Assembly: GCA_020026035.1 (NCBI GenBank)
Contig: JAHHRC010000003.1
Coordinates: forward strand, 1-46,776
DNA length: 46,776 nucleotides
DNA from: Erysipelotrichaceae bacterium
Lineage (GTDB): Bacteria; Bacillota_I; Bacilli_A; Erysipelotrichales; Erysipelotrichaceae
Reading direction: 5' to 3'
A model generated the notes under the pieces. The model worked only from the letters and a program-made list of their open reading frames with translations. It was not told the DNA's origin and did not search any database. The position numbers and the translations under genes were made by a program. Below, in pieces: positions 7,335 to 15,710 of this stretch. Every line of letters begins with the position of its first letter. Position 1 is the first letter of the stretch.

Positions 7335-8425
7335 TTGTAAAAGAACTACATTTAAGAAACTTTCGGAACTACCAAGATGAGCATGTCGTATTCGACAAAG
7401 ATTTAAACATCTTCTACGGCCAAAACGCCGAAGGGAAGACAAACCTATTAGAAGCTTTGGTTTATCTCTCTATGACGCGTTCTCATCGTGTCAGTGACGA
7501 AAAAAAATTGATTCGTAATGGTGCACCCTTTGCAAGCATTACAGCCATCTATGAAGATGAAATGGGTGACCATCGAATCGAAGCAATTATTCACAATAAA
7601 GGTAAGACACTGCTTGTGAATCGCAACGTGATACAAAAAAGCAGTTCTTTTTTAGGCCTTTTGAATGTTGTGGTGTTTTCTCCGGATGATTTATCCATCT
7701 TCTTAGATGCCCCAAAAGAGCGTCGAAGACTTATGGATCAAGAAATTACGAAGATCTCAAAGAAGTATCTGCATAGTCTTTCACAATATCAATTGTTATT
7801 AAAAGATCGAAATGCATTACTAAAATCAAATCAAGTCGATATTGCACTCCTATCCATCCTAGATGAAAGAATCATCCAGGAAGAAGTTGTTATTATCGAA
7901 TGTCGTCGTGCCTTTGCGGCGCGTATGAACCCTTACATCCAACAATACTTCCACCACCTGTATGGGGAAGATTTGCATGCAAGTGTTCAATATGTGTGTA
8001 TGAGTCAATCAAAGAATGAATTCTTATACCAAGACTTAAAGCGACAATATGAAGAATGCCGAAAAAAGGATATGGAAAATCGTTTTACTTCCATTGGCAT
8101 TCATCGTGAAGATTTGATTTTTCAACTCAATAACGAAAACGTCATCTATTCTTCCAGTCAGGGACAAAAACGAATGATTATGTTGGCCTTCAAAATGGCC
8201 CTTTTACATTTCATCGAAGATGCGACAAAGAAAAAAGCCGTCTTATTACTCGATGATGTGTTGAGTGAATTAGATGAAACACGACAAAAGAAATTGCTAA
8301 ACATGTGTGGCAATCAATACCAATGTTTGATTACAACAACGAATATACCCCACTACATACAACATACGAAAAAACAAACGTATCTTGTACAACGTGGAAC
8401 AATACAAAATGGAGGTAAAAGATGA
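7331..8425 (+). CDS. recF: DNA replication and repair protein RecF
   Basis: RecF is an SMC-like ATPase that, with RecO and RecR, loads RecA at gapped DNA. The 364-aa product has Walker A GQNAEGKTN (30-38), the ABC-type signature SSQGQKR near 275 and Walker B VLLLDDVLSELD near 300. The length is normal. It overlaps yaaA and gyrB by four bases each, so all three are coupled. recR lies 11 kb downstream in this window. Confidence 0.97.
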   Translation: MIVKELHLRNFRNYQDEHVVFDKDLNIFYGQNAEGKTNLLEALVYLSMTRSHRVSDEKKLIRNGAPFASITAIYEDEMGDHRIEAIIHNKGKTLLVNRNVIQKSSSFLGLLNVVVFSPDDLSIFLDAPKERRRLMDQEITKISKKYLHSLSQYQLLLKDRNALLKSNQVDIALLSILDERIIQEEVVIIECRRAFAARMNPYIQQYFHHLYGEDLHASVQYVCMSQSKNEFLYQDLKRQYEECRKKDMENRFTSIGIHREDLIFQLNNENVIYSSSQGQKRMIMLAFKMALLHFIEDATKKKAVLLLDDVLSELDETRQKKLLNMCGNQYQCLITTTNIPHYIQHTKKQTYLVQRGTIQNGGKR

Positions 8426-10398
8426 GCGAGTTAAATCAAGAATTAGAAGTGAATGAAGAAGCTTTTGACCAAACAGTTTCATCCAGTCATGAATATACCG
8501 ACTCCGATATCCAAGTCCTAGATGGCTTAGAAGCGGTTCGAAAAAGGCCTGGTATGTATATTGCGTCAACGTCAAGCAAAGGTCTACACCACTTAGTGTG
8601 GGAAATTGTAGATAACGGAATTGACGAAGCAATGGCCGGTTATGCAACAACCATTACCGTTACAGTCGATGATCAAAACATCATCACCGTAAGCGATGAT
8701 GGACGTGGTATGCCAACTGGTATCAATGAAAAAACAGGAAAGTCCACAATCGAAACCATCTTCACGGTATTACATGCCGGTGGTAAGTTCGGTGGTGGAG
8801 CCTATAAAGTATCCGGTGGTCTTCACGGGGTAGGTGCTTCCGTAGTAAACGCCTTATCCACGTTCTTAGAAGTAACCGTATACCATGATGGAAAGGTGTA
8901 TTTCATTCGTTTTGAAGACGGTGGAAAACCTGTCGCTCCATTAAAAGTCATTGGTGAATGTGATCCAAGCAAACATGGATCAACGGTACGCTTTAAAGCC
9001 GATGGGGAAATCTTTAAAGAAACAACCATCTACTCTCATGAAGTACTAAGAGACCGTCTACGCCAGATTGCCTTCTTAAACAAAGGCATCCGTCTTGAAT
9101 TCATCGATGAAAGAGAATCCGACGAAGCGAAGAAACACTATGTCTTCCACTATGAAGGCGGGGTTGCCGAATACGTTAAGTTCTTAAATAAAAATAAATC
9201 CGTTCTTCACGAAGACACGATCTACTGTGAAGGACATGACCAAGGAATTGAAGTGGAAGTCGCTGTTCAATACAACGATGACTACAACGCAAAAGTCTAT
9301 TCCTTCTGTAACAACATCAATACAGCTGAAGGTGGTACACACTTACAAGGATTTGATTTAGCAATTAACCGTGTGATTAACCGTTACGCAAGAGAAAATG
9401 GCTTCTTAAAAGACAAAGAAGACAACTTATCCACAGACGATGTGAAGGAAGGTGTAACAGCCGTTATCGCCGTAAAACACCCAGATCCACAATACGAAGG
9501 ACAAACCAAGACAAAACTTGGAAACTCCGAAGTACGTAAGATCGTTTCCGATATCTTTGGCCGTCAGTTAGAAACATTCCTAATGGAAAATCCTGACCAA
9601 GCTAAGATCATCATGGAAAAAGCCACAATGGCTTCGAAAGCACGTCTAGCAGCGCGTAAAGCACGTGAATTGACACGTCGTAAGTCCGCTCTTGAAGTAT
9701 CTTCTTTACCTGGTAAACTTGCCGATTGTTCGTCAAAAGACGCAACTGTATCGGAAGTATACTTAGTCGAAGGGGATTCCGCCGGAGGTTCGGCTAAACT
9801 CGGGCGTGATTCTCATTTCCAAGCCATTCTTCCTTTAAGAGGTAAAATCTTAAATGTTGAAAAAGCAAGACAACACAGAGCTTTTGAAAACAACGAAATT
9901 CGTTCCATGATTACAGCCTTTGGTTGTGGTTGCTTGAATGAAATTGACTTAGAAAAGCTACGCTATCATAAGATCGTCATCATGACCGATGCCGACGTCG
10001 ATGGAGCACATATTCGAACATTATTACTTACATTCTTCTACCGTTACTTAAGACCAGTTGTGGAAAATGGCTATGTATACATTGCCCAACCACCACTCTT
10101 TAAAGTACAACGTGGACAGGCTGTACGTTATGCGTATACAGATCGTCAATTAGAAGCGATTAAAGCGGAATTTGGCAATAACTATAAGATTCAACGATAC
10201 AAAGGTTTGGGTGAAATGGACCCAGAACAGCTTTGGGAAACAACCATGGATCCAGCAAACCGTACACTACTTCAAGTATCGATTGAAGATGCCATTGAAG
10301 CCGATGAATGCTTCAACATGTTAATGGGTGAAGAAGTAGAACCACGTAAGAACTTCATTGTCGACAATGCAAACTTTGTCGAAAACCTAGATATTTAA
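8422..10398 (+). CDS. gyrB: DNA gyrase subunit B
   Basis: GyrB supplies the ATPase and TOPRIM parts of gyrase, which introduces negative supercoils. In the 658-aa product, the GHKL ATP site includes EIVDNGIDEA (61-70) and DDGRGMP. The transducer is central. TOPRIM starts at EGDSAGG (450-456), followed by LPLRGKILNVEKA and the metal-binding DADVDG. The C-terminal GLGEMDPEQLWETTMDP tail is canonical. The position after TOPRIM EGDSAGGSAK is L where Q is common. GyrB rather than ParE is assigned from the recF-gyrB-gyrA context and the length. Confidence 0.98.
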   Translation: MSELNQELEVNEEAFDQTVSSSHEYTDSDIQVLDGLEAVRKRPGMYIASTSSKGLHHLVWEIVDNGIDEAMAGYATTITVTVDDQNIITVSDDGRGMPTGINEKTGKSTIETIFTVLHAGGKFGGGAYKVSGGLHGVGASVVNALSTFLEVTVYHDGKVYFIRFEDGGKPVAPLKVIGECDPSKHGSTVRFKADGEIFKETTIYSHEVLRDRLRQIAFLNKGIRLEFIDERESDEAKKHYVFHYEGGVAEYVKFLNKNKSVLHEDTIYCEGHDQGIEVEVAVQYNDDYNAKVYSFCNNINTAEGGTHLQGFDLAINRVINRYARENGFLKDKEDNLSTDDVKEGVTAVIAVKHPDPQYEGQTKTKLGNSEVRKIVSDIFGRQLETFLMENPDQAKIIMEKATMASKARLAARKARELTRRKSALEVSSLPGKLADCSSKDATVSEVYLVEGDSAGGSAKLGRDSHFQAILPLRGKILNVEKARQHRAFENNEIRSMITAFGCGCLNEIDLEKLRYHKIVIMTDADVDGAHIRTLLLTFFYRYLRPVVENGYVYIAQPPLFKVQRGQAVRYAYTDRQLEAIKAEFGNNYKIQRYKGLGEMDPEQLWETTMDPANRTLLQVSIEDAIEADECFNMLMGEEVEPRKNFIVDNANFVENLDI

Positions 10399-10408
10399 GG
10401 AGGTAGTC

Positions 10409-12919
10409 ATGAGCAACGATAATCATGAATTTAACGCTGATCAATTTGATCATGGAACCATATTACAAAGAGATCTAGCAGAGGAAATGCGCAAAGACTT
10501 CCTTGAATACTCAATGTCCGTCATTGTCGCAAGAGCCTTGCCAGATGTAAGAGATGGAATGAAACCAGTTCACCGCAGAATTCTTTATGCGATGAATGAT
10601 ATGGGCATCGTGTCTGACAAACCACACCGTAAGTCAGCACGTATTGTTGGTGAAGTCATCGGTAAATACCACCCACACGGTGATAGTGCCGCCTATGAAA
10701 CAATGGTTCGTATGGCCCAAGACTTCAGCTACCGTTATCCACTTGTTGACCCACATGGAAACTTTGGGTCAATCGATGGTGACTCGGCAGCCGCAATGCG
10801 TTATACCGAAGCCCGCATGAGCAAAATTGCCATGCAACTAGTAAGAGATATTAATAAGCAAACAGTAGACATGGTAGATAACTACGATGGGGAAGAAAAA
10901 GAACCAGTCGTACTACCATCCAGATTCCCAAACCTAATCGTCAATGGATCAAGTGGTATTGCCGTTGGTATGGCCACAAACTGTGCACCACATAACCTAA
11001 GTGAAACCATTGATGCATGTATTGCCGTATTAGAAAATCCGGATATGGACGTTATGGAACTAATGAAGTATCTAAAAGGACCAGACTTCCCAACCGGGGC
11101 ATACATCATTGGTCGTTCCGGAATTCATTCTGCCTATGCCAAAGGAAAAGGTTCCATTGTTATGCGTGCCAAGAGTGAAGTAGACCAACTTGCAAATGGA
11201 AAACCACGTATTATCATTACGGAAATCCCGTACATGGTAAACAAAGCAAACCTTGTGGAAAAGATTGCTCAATTAGTACGTGATAAAGAAGTGGAAGGAA
11301 TTACCGACTTACGCGATGAGTCGAATATGAAAGGAATTCGTATTGTCTTAGAATTACGAAAAGACATTCAACCTGAAGTATTGCTCAATCACTTGTACCG
11401 TAAGACGGCACTACAATCCACATTTGCAATCAATAACGTCATCCTTGTGGATGGTGTTCCTCGTTTATTACCAATGAAGGACATCATTCAAGGATACTTA
11501 GACTTCCAAAACGAAGTCATTATTCGTCGTACGAAGTTCGACTTAAAGAAGGCCGAAGACCGTGCCCATATCTTGGAAGGATTACGAATTGCGGTAGACA
11601 ACATTGATCGTATTATTGCGATTATTCGTTCCTCAAAAGATCCAAATGAGGCAATGAGTCGCTTGATGGAAGAATTCGCTTTAGATGAAATCCAATCACG
11701 TGCCATCATTGACATGCAATTACGTCGTCTAACCGGTCTAGAACGCGATAAGATCGAAGAAGAATACCAAGGCTTATTGGTAATCATCAAAGACTTAAAG
11801 GACATTCTAGAACGTCCAGAACGCGTAAAACAAATCATTACGGAAGAACTCTTAGAAATCAAAGAAAAGTTCGGCGATGATCGTCGTTCGGAAATCATCG
11901 ATGCACCATCCGAAATGAATGATGAAGACTTAATTCCAGAAGAAAATGTCATTATCTCCATTTCCGAAAGTGGCTATGTAAAACGTCTTCCAAGTGATAC
12001 CTATCGTGTTCAAAAACGTGGTGGAAAAGGAAAGCTTGGAATGAATCTAAACGAAGATGACAACATCTCTCAATTCATTTCCATGAGTACCCATGACCAT
12101 CTATTAATCTTTACATCTGCTGGTCTTGTATACCGTCTAAGAGGCTTTAACATCCCTGAATATTCACGTACTTCAAAGGGAATTCCAATCATTAACTTGA
12201 TAGAAATCGCCAAGGATGAAAAGGTTATGGCACTTGTACCGTACTCTAAGAACGATGACGCAAACTTTGTCTTCTTCGTAACGAAGAAAGGTATCGTAAA
12301 ACGTACCTCTGTCAAAGAATTTGAATTAATTCGTTCCAATGGTAAACGCTGCATCACGCTAGATGACGATGACCAAGTCGCATTTGTACGTCTTACAAAT
12401 GGCGAAGGCGATATCCTTTTAGGAACAAATAAGGGTAAAGTCATTCGCTTCTTAGAATCCGATATCCGTTCCATGGGACGTAGTGCACGTGGTGTTCGTG
12501 GTATGAAGGTAGCCGATGGTGAAGTTATTGGTATGATTACTTCCGAACAAGGATCACACTTATTAACGGTAAGTGAAAATGGTCTAGGTAAGAAGACATC
12601 CATCGAGGAATTCACAATCCACAAGCGTGGTGGACAAGGTATGAAGGCAATTTCAATTACTGAAAATACCGGTGACTTGATGTGTATGAAGGCGGTAGAT
12701 GGCGATGAAGACTGTCTCATTATGACGGACGATGGAATCGTAATCCGCATCAATCTAAGCACAGTAAGCTATAGTTCACGTAACGCCCAAGGTGTAAAGA
12801 TGATTCAACTAAACGAAGGTTCGAAAGTCTCAACGGTAGCCATTATGGAACCAGATGAGGAAGAAGAAATCGGCGAAGAAGTTGAAGAAACAGAAGCTGT
12901 TGAAAACACAGAAGAGTAA
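10409..12919 (+). CDS. gyrA: DNA gyrase subunit A
   Basis: GyrA cuts and rejoins DNA and wraps it on its C-terminal beta-pinwheel. The 836-aa product has the catalytic tyrosine Y132 in AMRYTEARM. The quinolone region has HPHGDSAAYE with S93 and E97, the residues of quinolone-susceptible Gram-positive enzymes. The GyrA box that gives DNA wrapping reads QKRGGKG, one conservative change from QRRGGKG. The last 30 residues are strongly acidic, as in many GyrA tails. An AAGGAGG site lies in the 10-bp gap after gyrB. Confidence 0.98.
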   Translation: MSNDNHEFNADQFDHGTILQRDLAEEMRKDFLEYSMSVIVARALPDVRDGMKPVHRRILYAMNDMGIVSDKPHRKSARIVGEVIGKYHPHGDSAAYETMVRMAQDFSYRYPLVDPHGNFGSIDGDSAAAMRYTEARMSKIAMQLVRDINKQTVDMVDNYDGEEKEPVVLPSRFPNLIVNGSSGIAVGMATNCAPHNLSETIDACIAVLENPDMDVMELMKYLKGPDFPTGAYIIGRSGIHSAYAKGKGSIVMRAKSEVDQLANGKPRIIITEIPYMVNKANLVEKIAQLVRDKEVEGITDLRDESNMKGIRIVLELRKDIQPEVLLNHLYRKTALQSTFAINNVILVDGVPRLLPMKDIIQGYLDFQNEVIIRRTKFDLKKAEDRAHILEGLRIAVDNIDRIIAIIRSSKDPNEAMSRLMEEFALDEIQSRAIIDMQLRRLTGLERDKIEEEYQGLLVIIKDLKDILERPERVKQIITEELLEIKEKFGDDRRSEIIDAPSEMNDEDLIPEENVIISISESGYVKRLPSDTYRVQKRGGKGKLGMNLNEDDNISQFISMSTHDHLLIFTSAGLVYRLRGFNIPEYSRTSKGIPIINLIEIAKDEKVMALVPYSKNDDANFVFFVTKKGIVKRTSVKEFELIRSNGKRCITLDDDDQVAFVRLTNGEGDILLGTNKGKVIRFLESDIRSMGRSARGVRGMKVADGEVIGMITSEQGSHLLTVSENGLGKKTSIEEFTIHKRGGQGMKAISITENTGDLMCMKAVDGDEDCLIMTDDGIVIRINLSTVSYSSRNAQGVKMIQLNEGSKVSTVAIMEPDEEEEIGEEVEETEAVENTEE

Positions 12920-12925
12920 ATAAAC

Positions 12926-12959
12926 AAGCATCGAGTGTTTTACGCATTCGATGCTTTTT
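12926..12959 (+). terminator. Terminator after gyrA
   Basis: AAGCATCGAGTG (12926-12937) pairs with CATTCGATGCTT (12945-12956) with one wobble, then a T run. The AAGGAG site of the next gene begins immediately after it, and I see no promoter between, so the next gene may depend on readthrough. Confidence 0.9.
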
Positions 12960-12970
12960 AAAGGAGATAT

Positions 12971-14308
12971 ATGAATAAGAACATTCAAAACACAACCATC
13001 CTTCTTATAAGTAGCTTACTTCTTATAGGTTGTACAACCCCAAACAAAGTCGTTGAACAACCACAAGAAGAAAAGAAAGTCGTACTTGAACAAGAAGTGA
13101 AAATCGAATCCGATGAAGCGTTATTTCTAATTGAACCAAGCATTGACGCAAAACGCGTTGTCGAATTATCCGCTATTACAACAAGTCCATACGGGGTATA
13201 CAAAAACCAAACAGGTACACCACAAACTCTAAATAACGAAAAATACGATGAAAATGCCGTTGTATTAGTAGGAAATCAAAATTCCATTATGAGCTATGAA
13301 GGCTATACGATACTTGATAGCTTTGAAGGAATTCCTACTTACAAAAACGTAATCGACATTGATTCAACCACAAAAAAACCAATCAATGATGCAACAGCAT
13401 ATCGTTTCGTTTTACCAACAATGGATACCTATTTCGATGAAACCTATACTCCAATCCAACAACTGATGGAAGAAGTGAAAACACAAGACAAAGGAAGACT
13501 TGTGTATCAATCAGGATCTTTCAAATTACAAGACAACAATCAGAAATTAACAGATGTAGAAGATGTGCAAACGATTCTAAATGAATTAAATCTTGAAGCA
13601 AATGACTGTATCGTTTGTTCAAAACTCGACGACAAAGGGGAACAAGAAGCCCTTGTAGCTGTGCAAGCAGATGGCACAATCAAGGAAGAATTGCATGTTA
13701 GTAAAGACCTACATGTCGTATCGTTTATCAATGGTTATGTGGTAATGGAAAACATGGATTCGAAAAAGAAAACAATCTATGACACTAACCAACAAATGGT
13801 CATTGGAACAGAGTATGATGAGGTGAAGTACTTCGTAAATGGCTATTGCCCAGTTTCAAACAATGGCAAATGGACATTCTTAGATGAAAGTGGAAATCTT
13901 GTATCGGATTTTATCTTCCAAGATGTATCCACAGTCTTTGAAGGAAAGGCTTTTGTGAAAGTAAACAACCTATTTGGTGTTCTACGCTTACAAGACACCA
14001 TCGACTTCAATATTCCAATTACAATGGAATCGTGCAAGATTGATCCAACGATCGAAGAAGTTGTGGAAGAAGTCAAAGAAGAAGTAAAAGCGAACGAACC
14101 GAAAAAACAAATGTTGAAAGTCAAAGTCGAAGGACTCAACATTCGTAAAAAGCCAACACAAAAAAGTGAAACCAATGGCCAAGTAAAACAAGGGGACACG
14201 TACCAATACATTGACCACAAAGATGCCGAAGGGTACAAGTGGTTTAAGATCGGTGAAGACAAATGGATCGCCGATAATGGGCAATGGTTTGACTTATATG
14301 CCGAATAG
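12971..14308 (+). CDS. Lipoprotein with WG-type repeats and a C-terminal SH3b domain
   Basis: The 445-aa product starts with a lipoprotein signal peptide, LLLIGC with the lipidated cysteine at 21, so it is probably anchored outside the membrane. Residues about 255-340 contain units such as NGYCPVSNNGKWTFLDESG and VNNLFGVL, resembling WG beta-repeats. Residues about 345-380 are charged, E/K-rich and probably a linker. Residues 382-445 fit a bacterial SH3 domain (GLNIRKKPTQKSE...GDTYQYI...GYKWFKIG), a fold that often binds peptidoglycan. A role in sensing or holding cell wall is plausible but not shown. It sits 12 bp after the gyrA terminator and converges with the next lipoprotein gene. Confidence 0.8.
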   Translation: MNKNIQNTTILLISSLLLIGCTTPNKVVEQPQEEKKVVLEQEVKIESDEALFLIEPSIDAKRVVELSAITTSPYGVYKNQTGTPQTLNNEKYDENAVVLVGNQNSIMSYEGYTILDSFEGIPTYKNVIDIDSTTKKPINDATAYRFVLPTMDTYFDETYTPIQQLMEEVKTQDKGRLVYQSGSFKLQDNNQKLTDVEDVQTILNELNLEANDCIVCSKLDDKGEQEALVAVQADGTIKEELHVSKDLHVVSFINGYVVMENMDSKKKTIYDTNQQMVIGTEYDEVKYFVNGYCPVSNNGKWTFLDESGNLVSDFIFQDVSTVFEGKAFVKVNNLFGVLRLQDTIDFNIPITMESCKIDPTIEEVVEEVKEEVKANEPKKQMLKVKVEGLNIRKKPTQKSETNGQVKQGDTYQYIDHKDAEGYKWFKIGEDKWIADNGQWFDLYAE

Positions 14309-14417
14309 GCGTTTATTTTAAATCAGTAAATTTATTCTAATTAGATTCTATTTTATAGTTCTTAAAACAATTTAAAATAGAGTACGTAGTAGAAATCAAT
14401 AGGCAAAATAAGACAAG

Positions 14418-14447
14418 AAAAGACAGAGTTTCGATACTCTGTCTTTT
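14418..14447. terminator. Bidirectional terminator between convergent lipoprotein genes
   Basis: AAAAGACAGAGT (14418-14429) and ACTCTGTCTTTT (14436-14447) are perfect 12-bp arms with a 6-nt loop. The A-rich and T-rich ends let it act on both strands. The 160-bp gap otherwise holds only AT-rich sequence. Confidence 0.9.
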
Positions 14448-14468
14448 AAAATACCTGAAATTCGATGG

Positions 14469-15386
14469 TTAAATAGACATCGGGAACCGATATCCGTTGC
14501 TTGTCTTCACTAAAACAATACGATAGATTTTTGGTTGCACTTGGTCCATGATAGACGACAACACGTCTACTAAGATTTCATCTCCATTGTCTTGCACATT
14601 GACAATGTAATTTGGACAAAGCTTACGTGTCATCTGTGGCGCAAGCGCGGTTTCTACACAACATAGTTTTTTACCAATCATTTTATAAATCGGAGTTGCG
14701 GATTCAAAGCTCGTTGGGTAGTAGTGGGTTTGTAGGAAATCTTTCGTATATACCTTTTCCGCATACGCTTTTAAATCATCAATGGATTTAGGATGGAAAG
14801 AACCCATCGAGCGTACTTCGTAATATCCAGGTTCTACTTCTGTCTCACCTAGCTCCACGTTGATTCCGTAAAGGTAGTTTAAAGAATCAACGGCATGTTC
14901 ATTTAGACCTTCAATGAGTTTACGAGTCGATTCAAAGGCAGGATTGTTTTCCTGTACCTTGGTAGGATCAATGCGAATTTCTAAGGTACCATTGATCCAA
15001 AACATTGCGCCAGTTGGTTTGGTGATGGAATAGACTGCTTCAATTCCATTCTCAAGTTCTTGGACTCCAATAAAACGTTTGTTGGAATTCGCATCAGGTT
15101 GTTCGGATTTCAAATCATTCAAAGAAGCGACTTCTGGTAGTCTTTCCACGCCGATTGGGAGCTTTGGTAATTCCATTTGGAAGTATTCTTCACGTTCTTC
15201 AATATGATCTTCGTTGTAGTCATTGATGCAAGATTGAATCATTGCGAGTTCTTTTTCTTCATCGGTGCGTTCATCAACTTCGACAATTGGGCCATCTGGA
15301 ATTGGTTCTTCGATGGTTTCTTGTGTATCATTACAGCCAGTCAGTAGAAGGGCTGAGATCAAACAAATTGTAGTTAGCTTTTTCAT
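14469..15386 (-). CDS. Lipoprotein of unknown function
   Basis: The 305-aa product has a lipobox LLLTGC with cysteine 18, an acidic linker (about 20-50), and a mixed alpha/beta body I do not recognise. The body has a GVQELENGIEAVYSITKP strand region and a late cysteine pair KLCCVE. It is one of only two minus-strand genes in the window and is transcribed against replication. A GAGGATG site precedes the ATG. Its promoter overlaps that of the divergent serS leader. It may be related in role to the neighbouring lipoprotein, since both are exported and they converge, but the sequences do not look alike. Confidence 0.75.
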   Translation of the reverse strand: MKKLTTICLISALLLTGCNDTQETIEEPIPDGPIVEVDERTDEEKELAMIQSCINDYNEDHIEEREEYFQMELPKLPIGVERLPEVASLNDLKSEQPDANSNKRFIGVQELENGIEAVYSITKPTGAMFWINGTLEIRIDPTKVQENNPAFESTRKLIEGLNEHAVDSLNYLYGINVELGETEVEPGYYEVRSMGSFHPKSIDDLKAYAEKVYTKDFLQTHYYPTSFESATPIYKMIGKKLCCVETALAPQMTRKLCPNYIVNVQDNGDEILVDVLSSIMDQVQPKIYRIVLVKTSNGYRFPMSI

Positions 15387-15406
15387 TTTTTATCATCCTC
15401 GCAATC

Positions 15407-15435
15407 ATTGTACCGCTTCTGTTACGACTTGACAA
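15407..15435 (-). promoter_or_regulatory. Promoter of the minus-strand lipoprotein gene
   Basis: Read on the minus strand: TTGTCA (15435-15430), 17-bp spacer, TACAAT (15412-15407). Each hexamer has one mismatch to consensus. The -35 almost coincides with that of serS on the other strand. Confidence 0.7.
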
Positions 15436-15457
15436 AGATATCTTGAAATGCTTTAAT
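15429..15457 (+). promoter_or_regulatory. Promoter of the serS T-box leader
   Basis: TTGACA (15429-15434), 17-bp spacer, TTTAAT (15452-15457). This sets the RNA start near 15464, just before the base of T-box stem I. Confidence 0.8.
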
Positions 15458-15463
15458 TACGCT

Positions 15464-15695
15464 AGAAAACGAAGATGGGAAATAGTACTTTTTAGACGTA
15501 GTTTCAGAAAGGTAACGGTTGATGTGAGTTACCACAGAAGAAAAGGAATCCGTCCCTGAGTGAAACCAATCCTTTCCGGGTGATGACCGTTATCACATCA
15601 ATGAAGAGGCTAATTGTTTCACGTGAAACAATTATGCAATAAGGGTGGCACCGCGATTACACATCGTCCCTTTCTGAATGGTGTTTTTTATTTTG
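15464..15695 (+). ncRNA. T-box riboswitch, serine-specific (UCC specifier)
   Basis: T-box leaders read uncharged tRNA and let transcription continue when it is abundant. The conserved T-box AAGGGTGGCACCGCG is at 15641-15655 and its partner CGTCCCTT at 15665-15672. In stem I, GGGA (15477-15480) pairs with TCCC (15553-15556), CTTTT (15488-15492) pairs with AAAAG (15541-15545), AGTA (15483-15486) faces GGAA, and the specifier is TCC (15549-15551), a serine codon, followed by a purine. A distal helix GGTAAC/GTTACC lies at 15511-15533. The terminator uses ACACAT (15659-15664) and ATGGTGT (15678-15684) with a bulged G, then a T run; it is weak. The stem just before the T-box is the parS palindrome at 15611-15634. 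Confidence 0.93.
15611..15634. promoter_or_regulatory. parS: parS site 1, inside the serS T-box leader
   Basis: The core TGTTTCACGTGAAACA (15615-15630) is a perfect parS site. Symmetry continues outward to a 24-bp perfect palindrome (15611-15634). In RNA it would fold as a 10-bp stem with an ACGU loop, just where T-box stem III lies, 6 nt before the T-box sequence. ParB from this window is the expected binder. Confidence 0.9.
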
Positions 15696-15710
15696 ATTGG
15701 GAGGTAAAGT

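Noticed and set aside
10679..10709. Quinolone-resistance mutation in GyrA
   Set aside because: S93 and E97 are the residues of susceptible Gram-positive enzymes.
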